Positions 10,491 through 20,639 of a stretch of 31,169 nucleotides of DNA are shown piece after piece. The stretch is taken from positions 1 through 31,169 of the forward strand of contig JAWQRN010000340.1 in NCBI GenBank assembly GCA_033557685.1. The letters are read 5' to 3'. Position 1 is the stretch's first letter. Each line of letters opens with the position of its first letter. The DNA is from Sperchopsis tessellata. Lineage: Eukaryota > Arthropoda > Insecta > Coleoptera > Hydrophilidae. The position numbers and the translations under genes are program-made. The notes beneath the pieces were generated by a model. It saw only the letters and a program-made list of their open reading frames with translations. It was not told where the DNA came from and did no database searches.

Positions 10491-11290
10491 CTTGATCCTG
10501 TAGTAAATGCTGTTTTTAGGGGCCAAATATATTTATCAATGACCACTCTTCAAGTCTGTGGGCATGTGGAGAATCATTATGATCCTACCTAGGTGTCGTC
10601 TGTTCTTGGTAAAGGGTAAACATCCTTCTGCGTTGCATCGTTCGGTCTTCTATTGCCTACGCAAAATCTGATGGATCATTCTTTGATACCATAATAACAT
10701 GTGAGGTCCAATGACTAGTGGAAGATTATATGACGTCCTGCTGCTACATCTTCTTAAACAGATTTTTGGCTTCCTCCCGTTTAGCCAAGTATTATGGTGG
10801 CACTTACTTATTATGGTATTATGGTGGCACTTACAATGTATATCTTTTGTTATGGCAATTTGGTTCGACCGTAGTTCTCCATTCAGGCGACGAATATGTC
10901 TTGGAATTACCTTACAAGATTTAATACTTGTGTTTCTTTTGTTAGTTTTAAATTATTTAGATTATCGGCAATATTGCTTGTAATTTTTTCACATAATCCT
11001 GGTCTCTTATTTATGTGTACTACATCTGCTTCACAGGGGGCAACAGAAACGATTGGTTCTAGAATTCCAAATTCCTTTTTTTAATAAGATATATAGCAAC
11101 TATATTGGTGTTCAAGTTACGACGGATATTACATCATGTTACCTAACTTGAGGCTCTTCCTACAAGAACTACAATCTTGATTGAGTTATCCATACAAGAT
11201 TCAATAAGGTTCAGCCAGTAATCGTCCATTTAGTTTTCAATTTTAGTTTAAATTATTTGTTCAGTCATAGCTAGAATCGTAACATCATTA
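10491..11290. other. Unassigned sequence between PLE and Gypsy relics
   Basis: About 800 bp with no recognised protein. Overlapping + strand open frames at 10711-11084 show no family motif. An exact 18-bp direct repeat, TATTATGGTGGCACTTAC, occurs at 10790-10807 and 10817-10834 (27-bp period), which looks like a recent small duplication. The left part may be PLE endonuclease sequence decayed beyond recognition. Confidence 0.5.
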
Positions 11291-11299
11291 GTAAGTAGG

Positions 11300-11745
11300 A
11301 GGCGAACACTAGTTAGCTTAGATCCTGGAAGACCGAGACTAACTTTTACATTGCCAATATTGCACATTAATAACAGCTTCATAACAGCTTGTTAAAACTA
11401 ACCAGAATATTGCTTCGTCAACCATGTCCACCAAAATCATCTGTTAAACTGTGAAGTAACCACTTTTAGGGCTTCACTCCTTCATGAACTAACATTTTAT
11501 CACCAAAAGGCATTGGCACGTGAAAGTTTATAGCCTTTCTCTATTCTTCCGTTTCGCCATATCTGATCTGACTACTGAAATATTGGTTCCTGTGTCTATT
11601 ATGATCTGGCACCTCTTCTTCTCAATATTACCATTAGTGAGGAGTACGATACTGTATTTTGGATATTCTGAGGCCTTCCTTTGAGCCCACCACCATGTGC
11701 TCCTTAGTCTTGGCAAATTTTAGTTTCCCTTCTTCTAATTTTCGT
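11300..11745 (-). pseudogene. Ty3/Gypsy retrotransposon protease fragment
   Basis: The frame at 11528-11716 encodes CQIIIDTGTNISVVRSDMAK, containing the DTG active-site motif of a retropepsin-type aspartic protease (D-T-G followed by hydrophobic residues). Beyond the stop at its end, LGNVKVSLGLPGS-like residues in another frame may be the protease C-terminus. Reverse transcriptase and integrase are absent on the left, so the element is truncated here. It belongs to the same minus-strand copy as the gag and LTR to its right. Confidence 0.7.
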
Positions 11746-11749
11746 TGGT

Positions 11750-12720
11750 ATTTCCAAAGGGCTAAAATCTCTCTCGATAATTTCTGTGAATGTGCCCTTC
11801 TTTTTTACACCAGTAGCATTTTATGTTCTTTAAATTCCTCTTGCGGGTACTTACTTCAAACAAATAGAATTTCTGAGTTGGTGCTGTTTCCATTGTTACT
11901 TCTCTTATGTACTTCATCTTGTATCTGTTATGTACAGCTTCAAATTTGAAAGATTTATCCACGGCTACCTATAGAAATCGCTGTGTGCTTTCTGTACGGT
12001 TATTAATATATCTCGGTTGGCCATTAATAAACATGTTAACTCTGATCACAGATAAGACAGGTTAGTCTATCTATGTTGTTCACATATTTTTGGTTTCCCA
12101 ACTCATTCGTTTCCATATTGTTTGTTGGGTATGGTACATAGGTATCAAGTGGTAATCCCCAAATCTTGATTCCACAGTCTGTATCAGAGTTTCAAAACTT
12201 CCAGTGCTATTTTTGAAAATGTAGGATGTACAGGGCCTGTCCTTTTTAAGCAAAGGTTAACTACTTTATCACTGAGGGGTTGTATTTTCTTTTCCACGTT
12301 TTCATTTACTTCCGAAATTTTCAAATCCAACTCATTACTTTTATATTTAATTATCCTCAAATTTTCTTCAAGTTTACTTTCCAAATTTCTAGAGTTTTCT
12401 TTAGGGTTGCTTTCCAAATTGCTATAATTTTATATCAGCCTCTGTACATCTTTTATATCAAATAAAAATTCGTGAATTATCCGGAATTTTCCTCCAATTT
12501 ACTTTCTAAATTTTCTTCAAATTTCTGTTCTATTTTATTTCAAACGCTCCAGAATTATCTTCTAGATTACTTCCTAATATTTTAAAATTATCTCCGCTCT
12601 TTCTTGAATTTTGTTCTAATTTTCTTTCTAAACTTTTAGAATATCTTCAGTTCTTTTGTAACTCCCCTCTAGTTTACTTTCTAATCTTCTAGAATTATCT
12701 TCTAGCATGTTCTTGAAAAT
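11750..12720 (-). pseudogene. Ty3/Gypsy gag (coiled coil, capsid end, zinc knuckle), degraded
   Basis: Reading leftward on the minus strand: a lysine/glutamate-rich coiled-coil with repeated ESKLEEN-like units (12184-12720), a break, then capsid-end residues VNMFINGQ...KYIREVTMETA, and a nucleocapsid knuckle CYWCKKEGHIHRNYRE (about 11770-11810). The knuckle is CX2CX4HX4C except that the last cysteine has become tyrosine. The capsid-end and coiled-coil parts match the plus-strand copy at 14642-15660, which has VNMFVNSF and KYIREVIMEV at the same places. The main capsid globular region appears deleted. Several stops make it non-functional. Confidence 0.7.
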
Positions 12721-12838
12721 TAAAATAATTGTATTCATATTCATTGATTCTACGGCACTCTCTTATGTGTCCGACAATTTCTTAATTGACCTAGTTTACA
12801 TTTATCACAAACATTTTTACTATTTAATGTGGTCCATT

Positions 12839-13137
12839 AATAACACTTTTCTAAACATTATTATATTTATTAATTGTTTGTTTAGACCATACACCTTATA
12901 ACACTCTAATGAATATACAGATAATAGTTCAACAAATTTAAAATGTACTTATTTAAGGTCGTAGTATACAATAACACAATACTACAGCGATAATATTTAT
13001 AGCGGTTATAACGTTCGGAATCCGCTGCAGCGTTCGGGACTACGCTGGAGTGTCTTTGGCTGGATGAGTCGACTGCGGACTAGAATATTCTGGATTGGTG
13101 CTCAGTGGCGTAGCTACTCCGCACTTTTTTCGTAACA
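12839..13137 (-). mobile_element. Gypsy 5' LTR, minus orientation
   Basis: On the minus strand it starts TGTTACGAAAAAAGTGCGG at 13137. It continues AGTAGCTACGCCACTGAGC and ends near 12839, at about 299 bp. It aligns with the plus-strand element's 3' LTR, which begins TGCTACGAAATTACTGC and AGTATCTACGCTACTGGGC. It also aligns with the 5' LTR at 14283 through the shared block TACATTTTAAA(C/T)TTGTT(C/G)AACT. The internal sequence just past the LTR also aligns in the two copies. A matching 3' LTR on the left was not found. Confidence 0.7.
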
Positions 13138-13289
13138 ATACTAATGCAAATAACGTTGTTCAAGAAACAGAACTATAGTTTTCAAATGTTTAAAAGAGGG
13201 TTGAAAGATAAATAAGGAATGAATAGTAAATTCATAAGAAATCACACATATTTATCAAATGTAAAGCATTTAATGCAGGGAACGTAATT

Positions 13290-14000
13290 TCGAAATTTGT
13301 CCGCAACTTACTTGAATAAACTCTTTTTTACGTTTCATTTACACCGACACGACCTGTGTATAAATGTATAATAATTTCGGTGTCGAATTTTCATCAAGAA
13401 GAAGAAACCCTGTTGTTTATAAAATTGTTTGGCAATTAATTTGTCTGAGCTATTACTTATGCTTCACTCACACCGACGCTACCAATGCATAAAGCCCACA
13501 TACAAAAATAAATTGTATAAATGCATTCATAGTCTAAAAGGGATTTTCATAAAATCAAGAGAAACAAAAGAAGAAACTGTTTCAATTATAATTTTGGAAA
13601 TTATCCGACAAAAAAGCTCTTTCTTACATTACATTCACATCGACGTCACCTATGTATAAAATCTGCATTAAAATTAATTGTATAATACATATAAAACAAC
13701 AAAAACAAAAGATGAAACCCATTTAGTTTAGAAAATTGTCTGGACTAATTTGCTTATGCTTCATTCCCTCTGACGCTTCCTATATATAAAATCCTCATAA
13801 AAAAAAAATAAATTTTCATTTTAGTTTTAGTACAGAACAACAAGACCAACGAAATAAACCAATTCAGTTATAATTTCCTAAATTGACCGGCAGCAAATTA
13901 GCACAAAGTCTTACTACATTCAAACCGACTCGACCTCTAAATAAAATCTGCATATAAAAATTATATAAATCCATACGCAGATTGGTTAAGACATTGCGTT
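13290..14000 (+). repeat. Degenerate tandem repeat, about five units of 130-175 bp
   Basis: A recurring block reads roughly AAATTGTC(C/T)GG-CAAATT, then a short spacer ending CTTCATTCACACCGACG, ACC-ATGTATAAAATCTGCAT and AAATTGTATAAAT. Block starts are at about 13293, 13421, 13597, 13731 and 13880, giving spacings of 128, 176, 134 and 149 bp. The CACCGAC-type core recurs in each unit (near 13345, 13475, 13640, 13770 and 13925). It fills the gap between two Gypsy LTRs that face away from each other's coding side. The open frame at 13429-13659 is an artefact of this repeat. Confidence 0.7.
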
Positions 14001-14282
14001 TTATTGTAGTTGTAGGACAGCAATCTGCCAACGATGGCAATATGAAATACCAGACATTCGAATACAATTAGAATGCCTTTCTAATGTATTTTAGTATCAA
14101 ATAAAAAAAAAATAAAAATATCTGAAGATTTTTAGCGATAGGACCATTCCTATTCTAGTAACAACTTGAAAATATACTACTTTTTATGTATTATTTGTTT
14201 TAAATCTCCAAGTATCCGGTATGGTTGACAACTTATATCACCGGCGCCAGAGATAATACTTGAATTATTTCTATCGAGTGCT

Positions 14283-14585
14283 TGTGAAAAACCAAATGCG
14301 TAGAAACGCTCGGCCCATATGGTCCTCTCCAAAAAAGTTGAGAAGGCACCGGTAAAGGGAAAGGTCTGGAGAGTGGACAGTAGTTGAAGTTAGAGACGCG
14401 TCGCGTTTAAAATAATAATTATTATACAGTTGTATAATTTATCATTGTATTAACGCAAACAAAATATTTTCAAATACATACATTTTAAACTTGTTCAACT
14501 ATTATTTGTGAACCTGTAAACACAATACAGTGCTTTCAGGTGTGCGGTTTGAACAAATACTATAATAAATTAAGTGTTGATAACA
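14283..14585 (+). mobile_element. Gypsy 5' LTR, plus orientation
   Basis: It starts TGTGAAAAACCAAATGCG and ends ..GTTGATAACA, about 303 bp. It aligns with the 3' LTR at 18145-18383 through GTATAATTTATCATTGT (5') versus GTATAATTTATCCTTGT (3'), followed by AACAAA, and TATTTGTGAA followed by CCGTAAA-type sequence. It also aligns with the minus-strand LTR at 12839-13137. The two LTRs of this element differ a great deal from each other, so the insertion is old. Confidence 0.7.
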
Positions 14586-14641
14586 TTACATTATCCAGTT
14601 AAAAAAAGTATGTGATACATGGAATCTAGATCAACTGATAA

Positions 14642-15660
14642 AATGGCGGGCACACGTTAAAACCGAAGAACCAAAGAATATGAATGAAAGAACATGAAGT
14701 TCCAGAAGGTTTGAAGAAAATTCTAAAAATTTAGAATGTAAGCTTGAAAGAAATTCTAGAAAATAGAAGAGCAGCAAGAAGAAAACCGATGAAAAAATAG
14801 AACAGAAGCTTGAAGAAAGTTTTAAAAGTTTGGAAACGAAAAATCCAGTTTGATTCAAGAACATGCCAGAATATTCGAGACAAAAATTGAATAGAGGCTA
14901 ATGGAAAAGTTTAGAAGTTTGGAAAGCAAACTAGAAGCAAATTCCAGCAGAATAGAAGAGAATTCTAAAGAATTTTAAACAAAAATAGAAAGTAAACTAG
15001 AGTTAGAAAGTTTCGGCGGTAAACGAAAAGCCGGAAATGAAAAAACAAGCCCTCAGGGAAGAGTATAGGGCCCAGAAAAGGGACATCGAGATGTTCGCAA
15101 AGAAACCATTTGCTACATCTACAATCGATTGGTCAGAGGATAAAGGTACCCAAATATGATGGAACATCTTCATGGACACTATTTAACGCGCAATCCGAAC
15201 TGACTGCCGAATACAATGGCTGGGATGACGCAGATAAGGTGACTAACGTTATCATTGCTTTACAAAGCCAGGCACGTACGTCCTGTATAAATATTTTCAA
15301 GAACAAAAATGGACACTTCGAGACTTTGGTACAGGCCCTAGAATCAAAGTTTAGGAACTACCACTTGAAGCCTATGAACCAAGTTAAATTAAAGTTTCGA
15401 AAATGAAAGAGTGGGGAATCATTGCAAGAATTTGCAGCTGACATCGAAAGCCTCACCAGACTTACCTTCGGGGATCTACAAGAAGACGCAATGTCTGTAA
15501 TTGCAGTAAATATGTTTGTTAACAGCTTTAAAGGCCCGGAAATATCACTAGCAGTCTGATATATAGGGAAATATATTCGAGAAGTGATAATGGAAGTTAC
15601 ACTAGCTCAGGAAACTGAGTTTTACGAAGGGAGTACCTACAAGAGAATTTCAAACAATAA
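14642..15660 (+). pseudogene. Ty3/Gypsy gag
   Basis: Downstream of the 5' LTR a Lys/Glu-rich coiled-coil region (about 14690-15000, with ESKLEANSSRIEENS) is broken by several stops. Then 15110-15406 is an open stretch typical of Gypsy capsid: VPKYDGTSSWTLFNAQSEL, NGWDDADKVTNVIIALQSQA, LVQALESKFRNYH. After one stop it continues GESLQEFAADIESLTRL and FVNSFKGPEISLAV, the end of the capsid. Gag packages element RNA into virus-like particles. The zinc knuckle and protease expected next are not visible: sequence jumps to reverse-transcriptase C-terminal residues by about 15800. Confidence 0.8.
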
Positions 15661-15799
15661 ATGATACAGGCGTGGATAAGAGGGGCAAATTCGCAGAAAA
15701 AACGTCGACTGTATAATATCTCGCACAAGTGGGCTCCAACGAAAGTAGCGATAGATCCCGAAAAATTTCAAGAGTAAAAAAATCGTCAACCCCGAAAAG

Positions 15800-16230
15800 T
15801 AAGGGTGATCTATGAAATTTTCTAGGGCTCTGCTCTTACTATCGAAATTTGTCCTTGGGTTTGCTAATATAGTTAAGCCTTTACATAAGTTGATTGAAAA
15901 AGCAGGAATGTTGCCAGGGGGTGCTTGACGAATTGAAAAAATCTTAACTAACGCTCAGATCCTTACTTATTTTCGAATTGAAGGGCAGTCCATTTTTAAC
16001 TCTGATGCTAGCAACATCGGCATTGGGGCCATACTCTCGCAAATACCAGATAGTCAGGAAACTCCAAACATATCACTTTACCATCGAACACTGTAGAGAT
16101 ATGATCCATAAGAAGGGCGATGATTTGTCAAGAAGACCCTTCTCATTGAAGTGTAAACATTATCTACGCATTGAAGAAAGAACCGAGATGCTGACATCTC
16201 TCGCACAACAGTCGAGGTGGAAATATGGAC
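15800..16230 (+). pseudogene. Ty3/Gypsy reverse transcriptase end and RNase H, deleted
   Basis: The region reads GFANIVKPLHKLIEKAG (the reverse-transcriptase thumb), then ILTYFRIEGQSIFNSDASNI and GIGAILSQIPDSQE, the start of RNase H with its first catalytic aspartate. It then jumps to FTIEHCRDMIHKKGDDLSRR, the end of RNase H (F.IEHRKG..H..ADALSRRP), so the middle of RNase H is deleted. The polymerase fingers and palm, including the YxDD motif, are missing altogether. Open frames on the minus strand (16078-16571) are shadows. Confidence 0.8.
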
Positions 16231-16299
16231 GGATGACGAAATAAAAAGAGCACAAAAATAAACCGAAGACTTACGACCAATATTGATATGGAACCAACA

Positions 16300-17430
16300 A
16301 GGGCAACGACTAGTATGGGAAGAAGTAGCCAACGAGAGCCAAGCTGTGAATACATACTGGGCATAGTAGAACTCATTGAAGATGGTAAATGGAATGTTGA
16401 AGAGGACCTTAGAGAACGAAGAAAGAGATGAAGGGACCCTATAGCTGGTGCTGCATAAAAATAAAAGACAAGAAATGTTAGAATGACTACAAAATAGGAG
16501 TACTGGAGGCCATTTAGGCGTAAAAAACAAGATAAAAGATTGGAGATCAATTGTATTGAGTCATTTGTCAAAATTACGTCAAAGAATGATGTAAAAGATG
16601 CACTAAGATGTGCAGAAACTAATGATTTGGGAAGAAAGGGACAGGTTCAGATGAAGCAGTATATCATAGGAAGCTCTTTTGCTGGAATCGCTATTGACAT
16701 AGCTGGGGCGTTTCCAGAAACTGATACTGGCAACAAATATACAATGGTACCATGGATTAGTTTAGTAAATGGGTTGAGGCATATACTTTACTGAACCAGG
16801 AAACCTAGACAGTTGTGGAAGTTTTGGTTAGGGAGAACTTCAGTAGATTTTGGGTACCTCTAAAACTCCATTCTGATGAAATGGTGGAGTGAATGAATCG
16901 AACATCAAACATATTAGGAACAGTATATCCATCTAATCCTGATGACCTACATCTCAGCTGTTAACTTAACGACTTAGTAAACTCCGGATAGGGTGATGTT
17001 TGGAAGAGAAATGAGCTTACCTGGAGACCTAATTTTTGGCAGCCAGCAAGATGAACATGAAGCAGGTGATAATTGTTTCAACAACCTAAGAAGAAAGACG
17101 ATATTCACAATCTATTTCTAAACGATTTCAAGCGATATAATGGAGGAGAGACACGATAATCGAGCCGATGCTGGATGATTCAAGGAAGGCGATCTAGCCT
17201 GGCTGTATAATTCACAAATCCGGAAAGGTCTATGCCACCAGTTGCAGTATTTGGGAAGGACCATATGAAGTAGTGAAGAAAATGAACGACATGGTATACC
17301 GAGTCAAGAAACCACCAAGAGGTAAATCAAAAGTCGACTATAATCGGTTAGCTGCATACACTAGCTTACAAGAGGAATACCATCGTTGGGTAGAGAAACT
17401 TCAAGTCCAGGACGAAAAATAGGAGTTCAA
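16300..17430 (+). pseudogene. Ty3/Gypsy integrase, multiply deleted
   Basis: In order: NRSTGGHLGVKNKIKDW (part of the HHCC zinc-binding domain), FAGIAIDIAGAFPETDTGNK and YTMV (16675-16750; the first aspartate of the DDE core), then LHSDEMVE*MNRT near 16860-16905. In intact relatives about 60 residues separate the second aspartate (HSDQG) from the later SDGMVERMNRT, so this looks like an internal deletion joining two similar SDG sites. After it come RVMFGREMSLPGDLIFGSQ (about 17000), GDLAWLYNSQIRKGL, GPYEVVKKMNDMVYRVKKPP and DYNRLAAYT (17250-17370), the GPY/F region that ends Gypsy integrases. Stops and frameshifts are frequent. Confidence 0.85.
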
Positions 17431-18144
17431 GTCATTTCTGAAGATTCAGGGAGATTTCAACGTGGGGACAGAATAAAAAGGAGATCTGTTTGGTGCCAGT
17501 CATGAGTCACTGGCACAACGTCTGGCAGCTGATCTAAATATGTCCTATGGTATTTGCAAGGAGTTCCACACACGATTATATGGACTCGATGAACTACATA
17601 GCTAAGTCAAATATAGTCAGCAAGTCCTGCAGTTGGGTGCTCAAGACAGATTCATTTATTATCTGGTCACGAAGAGGAAATCTCATCTGTTGCCAACCGA
17701 GACATGTGATTCTGTCATGGCACGCTACAAGTGACTGCCTCACAGCAAGTTTGCTTGAAATTGGCTATTCCAAAACATGGCTGTGCACTCGACCAACTGT
17801 GTTGGGAAGTGGTTCGAAATACGATAGAATTCATCGATAAAACTTTGTACTAAGAATGATTTGGACTGTTACTTCTATTATTATTGAATCTGCGAAAAAG
17901 TTAAAGCCTGTGACTATCGACACGGATCATCGGCAAGAGGATTGAGGAAGTCTGCACACTCTGGAGGCAACGACGTTATTAACAGTTAATTTGCAGCAGG
18001 CACCATTCGAATTTCAACAACATACGACGAGAAATTGTTGTTTTTGGGAAGATCAATCCTTTAGTTGCGTGAAACTATATTGCCTTTCCAAATATGAGCC
18101 TGCAAGTGTCCCTGTTCAAGGCGAACATAATTAAGGAGGGGAAA
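17431..18144 (+). other. Gypsy region between integrase and 3' LTR, with polypurine tract
   Basis: About 700 bp with no recognised protein. A 97-codon open frame at 17547-17840 has no family motif that I know. Its position is where some Gypsy elements carry an extra C-terminal extension or extra frame, but nothing here supports either reading. AAGGAGGGGAAA at 18133-18144 is a good polypurine tract and directly precedes the TG that begins the 3' LTR. Confidence 0.55.
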
Positions 18145-18383
18145 TGCTACGAAATTACTGCAAAGTATCTACGCTACTGGGCGGCTAAAATAATCTAGTC
18201 GTGGCCGGACCATAGCAGATGTGTTGAAAAGCAGAAAAGTAGATAATACAGTGGTATAATTTATCCTTGTGTTAATGTAAACAAAACACTCTGAACTGTT
18301 ATTTGTGAAACCGTAAAAACATTACATTATGAAAGTGTGTAACAGAATAAATGATGTATTGCCTTTAATTGTTGTCTCTAACA
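18145..18383 (+). mobile_element. Gypsy 3' LTR
   Basis: It starts TGCTACGAAATTACTGC immediately after the polypurine tract and ends near CTCTAACA at 18383, about 239 bp. The start matches the minus-strand LTR of the same family (TGTTACGAAA....TGC, then CTACGC-ACTG-GC). The end coordinate is an estimate from alignment with the 5' LTR. No target-site duplication was recognised across 14283 and 18383. Confidence 0.7.
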
Positions 18384-19279
18384 TACGTCGTGGTCTAGAG
18401 TCCAGTTATTCAAACAAGTTTCTAATTTCCACCCCTCATTATATTTGTATCCTCAGTGGTATTGTGAAAATTAAAGAGGAAGCTGCAGGTGCAGATTGAT
18501 ATTTAGCTATATCATATTACTTTTTATGAGAATATAGTATGCATATCATTAGTAGCCTATGATAAGTTAAAAGTAGGGCCAGTGTCCATTCGACTAGTAT
18601 GACAATTAAATCACTGGGGTAATCCTTTGCGAAGTTTATATGCGGTTCGTATTAGTACCCCGGGATATATGACCTATAATTCTTAGAATGCTGAAGCTAT
18701 CTAGGTGGATCATCTTGAAACGAATTTATAAGACATAATACGTTATAAATTAATAATAATATAAAAATGTTGCTTTCAAATCCGAAAAAACTAAACACTT
18801 AATTAATATTTAGATGTTATTTCACAATTTGCAATGTATCATTTCAAAATTTTACTAAAATTTATGATAAAAATGATCAATTATCAACATTTTGGTTATA
18901 TTTTGGATTAATTCATATTGATTTCTTCTATATATAATTTTATTGAAATATGTAGTGTGACACGTCAACTATATAATGGCTTGTCTAAGTTGTTGACTTA
19001 AATAAATTCATCTACATGTACTTGTATTTTATAAAAATTAATTTAAAAGTAAATTAAAGAAAATTAAAAATTAGTTTTCTAATCCATAGATTCTGTAAGT
19101 GTTTTTTCTCGGCTCGGTGACTTATCGTGACTCTGCATGTCCTTTCTGTTCGGTGGGATCCGGAATGCTCGAGCGTCAGTTTCTTTACAAAATGAGGGAC
19201 AACACTTCCACTAGTACGGGTGTTTCTAGAATCTTGCACCTTTTATTTTAAAAGTTTCATAAAGTGCACAAATATTTAC
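18384..19279. other. AT-rich stretch without recognisable feature
   Basis: No protein family, repeat or RNA motif was recognised. The 61-codon minus-strand frame at 19054-19239 shows no domain, and no repeat in the window matches it. Confidence 0.5.
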
Positions 19280-19374
19280 ATAGTACATTAAATATGAATG
19301 TAGTTTCCGTATGTAAACCGTTTAAAGGCTCTAATAAGTGCTGGCCTTTCATCCACTGTTACAAAGGACATTTG
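19280..19374 (+). repeat. PLE-type terminal repeat, copy B
   Basis: It matches copy D (27771-27846, minus) over TGAATGTAGTTTCCGTATGT, AAACCG and AGGCTCTAATAAGTG. It matches copy A (7998-8094) over AGGCTCTAATA-GTGC and TTTC(A/G)TCCACT followed by AAAGGACA. Sequence homologous to what follows copy A resumes only at 20330, so a LINE fragment appears to have landed inside this repeat. Confidence 0.6.
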
Positions 19375-19639
19375 CAATTCGAGTTATGTTATTTCAACGA
19401 ATGAAAACAACACACTGAATAGGAATAAGATGAATAAGAATAGCCTATGTTCAGTTGACAGTAACATAAAATGTAACATGTATGCCTTATAACATAACAA
19501 TAATTTGATTCATAAATAACAAATGAAGAATTATTCAAATATTTAAAGAAGTAAGTAAATGCAGAAAATTAACTAAATGTATAACGCAACATTGCATATT
19601 AAAAATCTAATAAATATAAAAAAGTTAGAAATTACATAT

Positions 19640-20290
19640 TTATTTATCTCGCATTTCTGCAAGAAATTACAAATAAAACTCTCCCTCGCACAGAAATCTT
19701 AATAGCGAAAAGTTGTTAATACTTTTTATAAATGTCGGTAAATAATTATACAACACAAGGCACATATAGTAACAACCATTCCCATTTACATATAGTAGTC
19801 TATGGATGGGGTAAGCAGAACGGTCCCTTCCCCTAGTATGATATTCATGCCTAAACCTGTCTTTATTAAAGATAACTTTATTTTTAAAATGAAATCCCAG
19901 GCACTCATATATACAAATACATGGGACTGTTAAAATATCCATGGCTTTAAACCTCCCACGGCACGTCTCAACCCAGCTTAAACTAGGTATCACCCTCAGA
20001 ACTCTCTTCTGCAGAACAAAAACTTTCAGGATGTTGGATGTAGCACATCAGAATATTATTCCGAATCTAACATGGGAGTAGATATTTGAGTACTATATTA
20101 TTCTGAGTATATCACTTGACAGATATCTCTTAAGGACCCTAATACAAAATATGTTCCCGGAGATTTTCTTTGATGTTTCTTCGACATGGCGCTTCTAGTC
20201 CAGGTGTTCATGCTTGTCGATATCAAGAGCTCAGACTGAGACAAAGTTAACTTGACTGGCCTATCGAGAGCATGAATTGCTCAGTTGTTG
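19640..20290 (-). pseudogene. Non-LTR retrotransposon (Jockey/CR1-like) reverse transcriptase, C-terminal part
   Basis: Reading leftward on the minus strand: LDIDKHEHLD (the LGIxxDxxLxW motif), SKKISGNIFCIRVLKRYLSS, YSNIYSHVRFGIIF, KVFVLQKRVLRVI, then the long open frame 19667-19993 with FKAMDILTVPCICIYECL, YHTRGRDRSAYPIHR and YYMCLVLYNYLPTFIKSI. This is the C-terminal domain that follows the catalytic core in Jockey/CR1-type LINEs (LQKRAxRxI...LxILTVPSLYIYE...HxTRxR...GxxLYNxLP). The catalytic core and endonuclease are absent, as expected of a 5'-truncated insertion. Two or three stops or frameshifts are present. An enzyme of this kind could mobilise SINEs, but no shared 3' end with the local SINEs was seen. 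Confidence 0.85.
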
Positions 20291-20329
20291 ATCAATTTTC
20301 AGTGCCGATGAGAAGACTTGTATCATCAG

Positions 20330-20525
20330 CAACTGATACAAATTCGGGCAGATCATGCTTATATATGCAAGGACTGGAGTGAGAGGTGTGCACTAGAGCG
20401 GAGTTATTATCGTATGTAGGAAGACCGAAACGAGCAATGGGATCCTCAAAACGACGGAAAGTTCAAAACTATCATTCCAATTAATTTTATTGTGGCGATT
20501 ATAAACCTCAATGGGTTGTAGGATC
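20330..20525 (+). repeat. PLE C-terminal-related repeat, second copy
   Basis: The nucleotides align with 8130-8325: CAGATCATGCTTATAT against CAGATCATTCTTATTT, AAGGACTGGAGTG against AAGGATTGGAGTG, and later AAACTATCATTCCAATTAAT against AAACCATCGTCCCTATTAAT. The reading frame is not kept. Together with copy B of the terminal repeat at 19280-19374 it forms one PLE-derived unit, interrupted by the LINE fragment at 19640-20290. Confidence 0.7.
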
Positions 20526-20639
20526 TTCTAGTAGCCCCGAGCTGCAAAGTAAAGTACGATTTTCCAGAGTTCGACTACACACCCCTATCTCACACAAGCA
20601 TATAAGAGGAAATGAAGTTCGGAATTTTGATACATACAT

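Noticed and set aside
10711..11084. Three overlapping + strand frames
   Set aside because: Hydrophobic AT-rich translations, partly made by a 27-bp duplication; no family motif.
13429..13659. 76-codon + strand frame
   Set aside because: It spans units of the degenerate tandem repeat and has no conserved domain.
14631..14864. 77-codon minus-strand frame with Phe/Leu/Ser runs
   Set aside because: Antisense shadow of the gag coiled-coil region.
16078..16571. Two minus-strand frames of 135 and 150 codons, the longest in the window
   Set aside because: They are antisense to the recognisable Gypsy RNase H and integrase start, and their translations show only low-complexity Ser/Phe/Leu.
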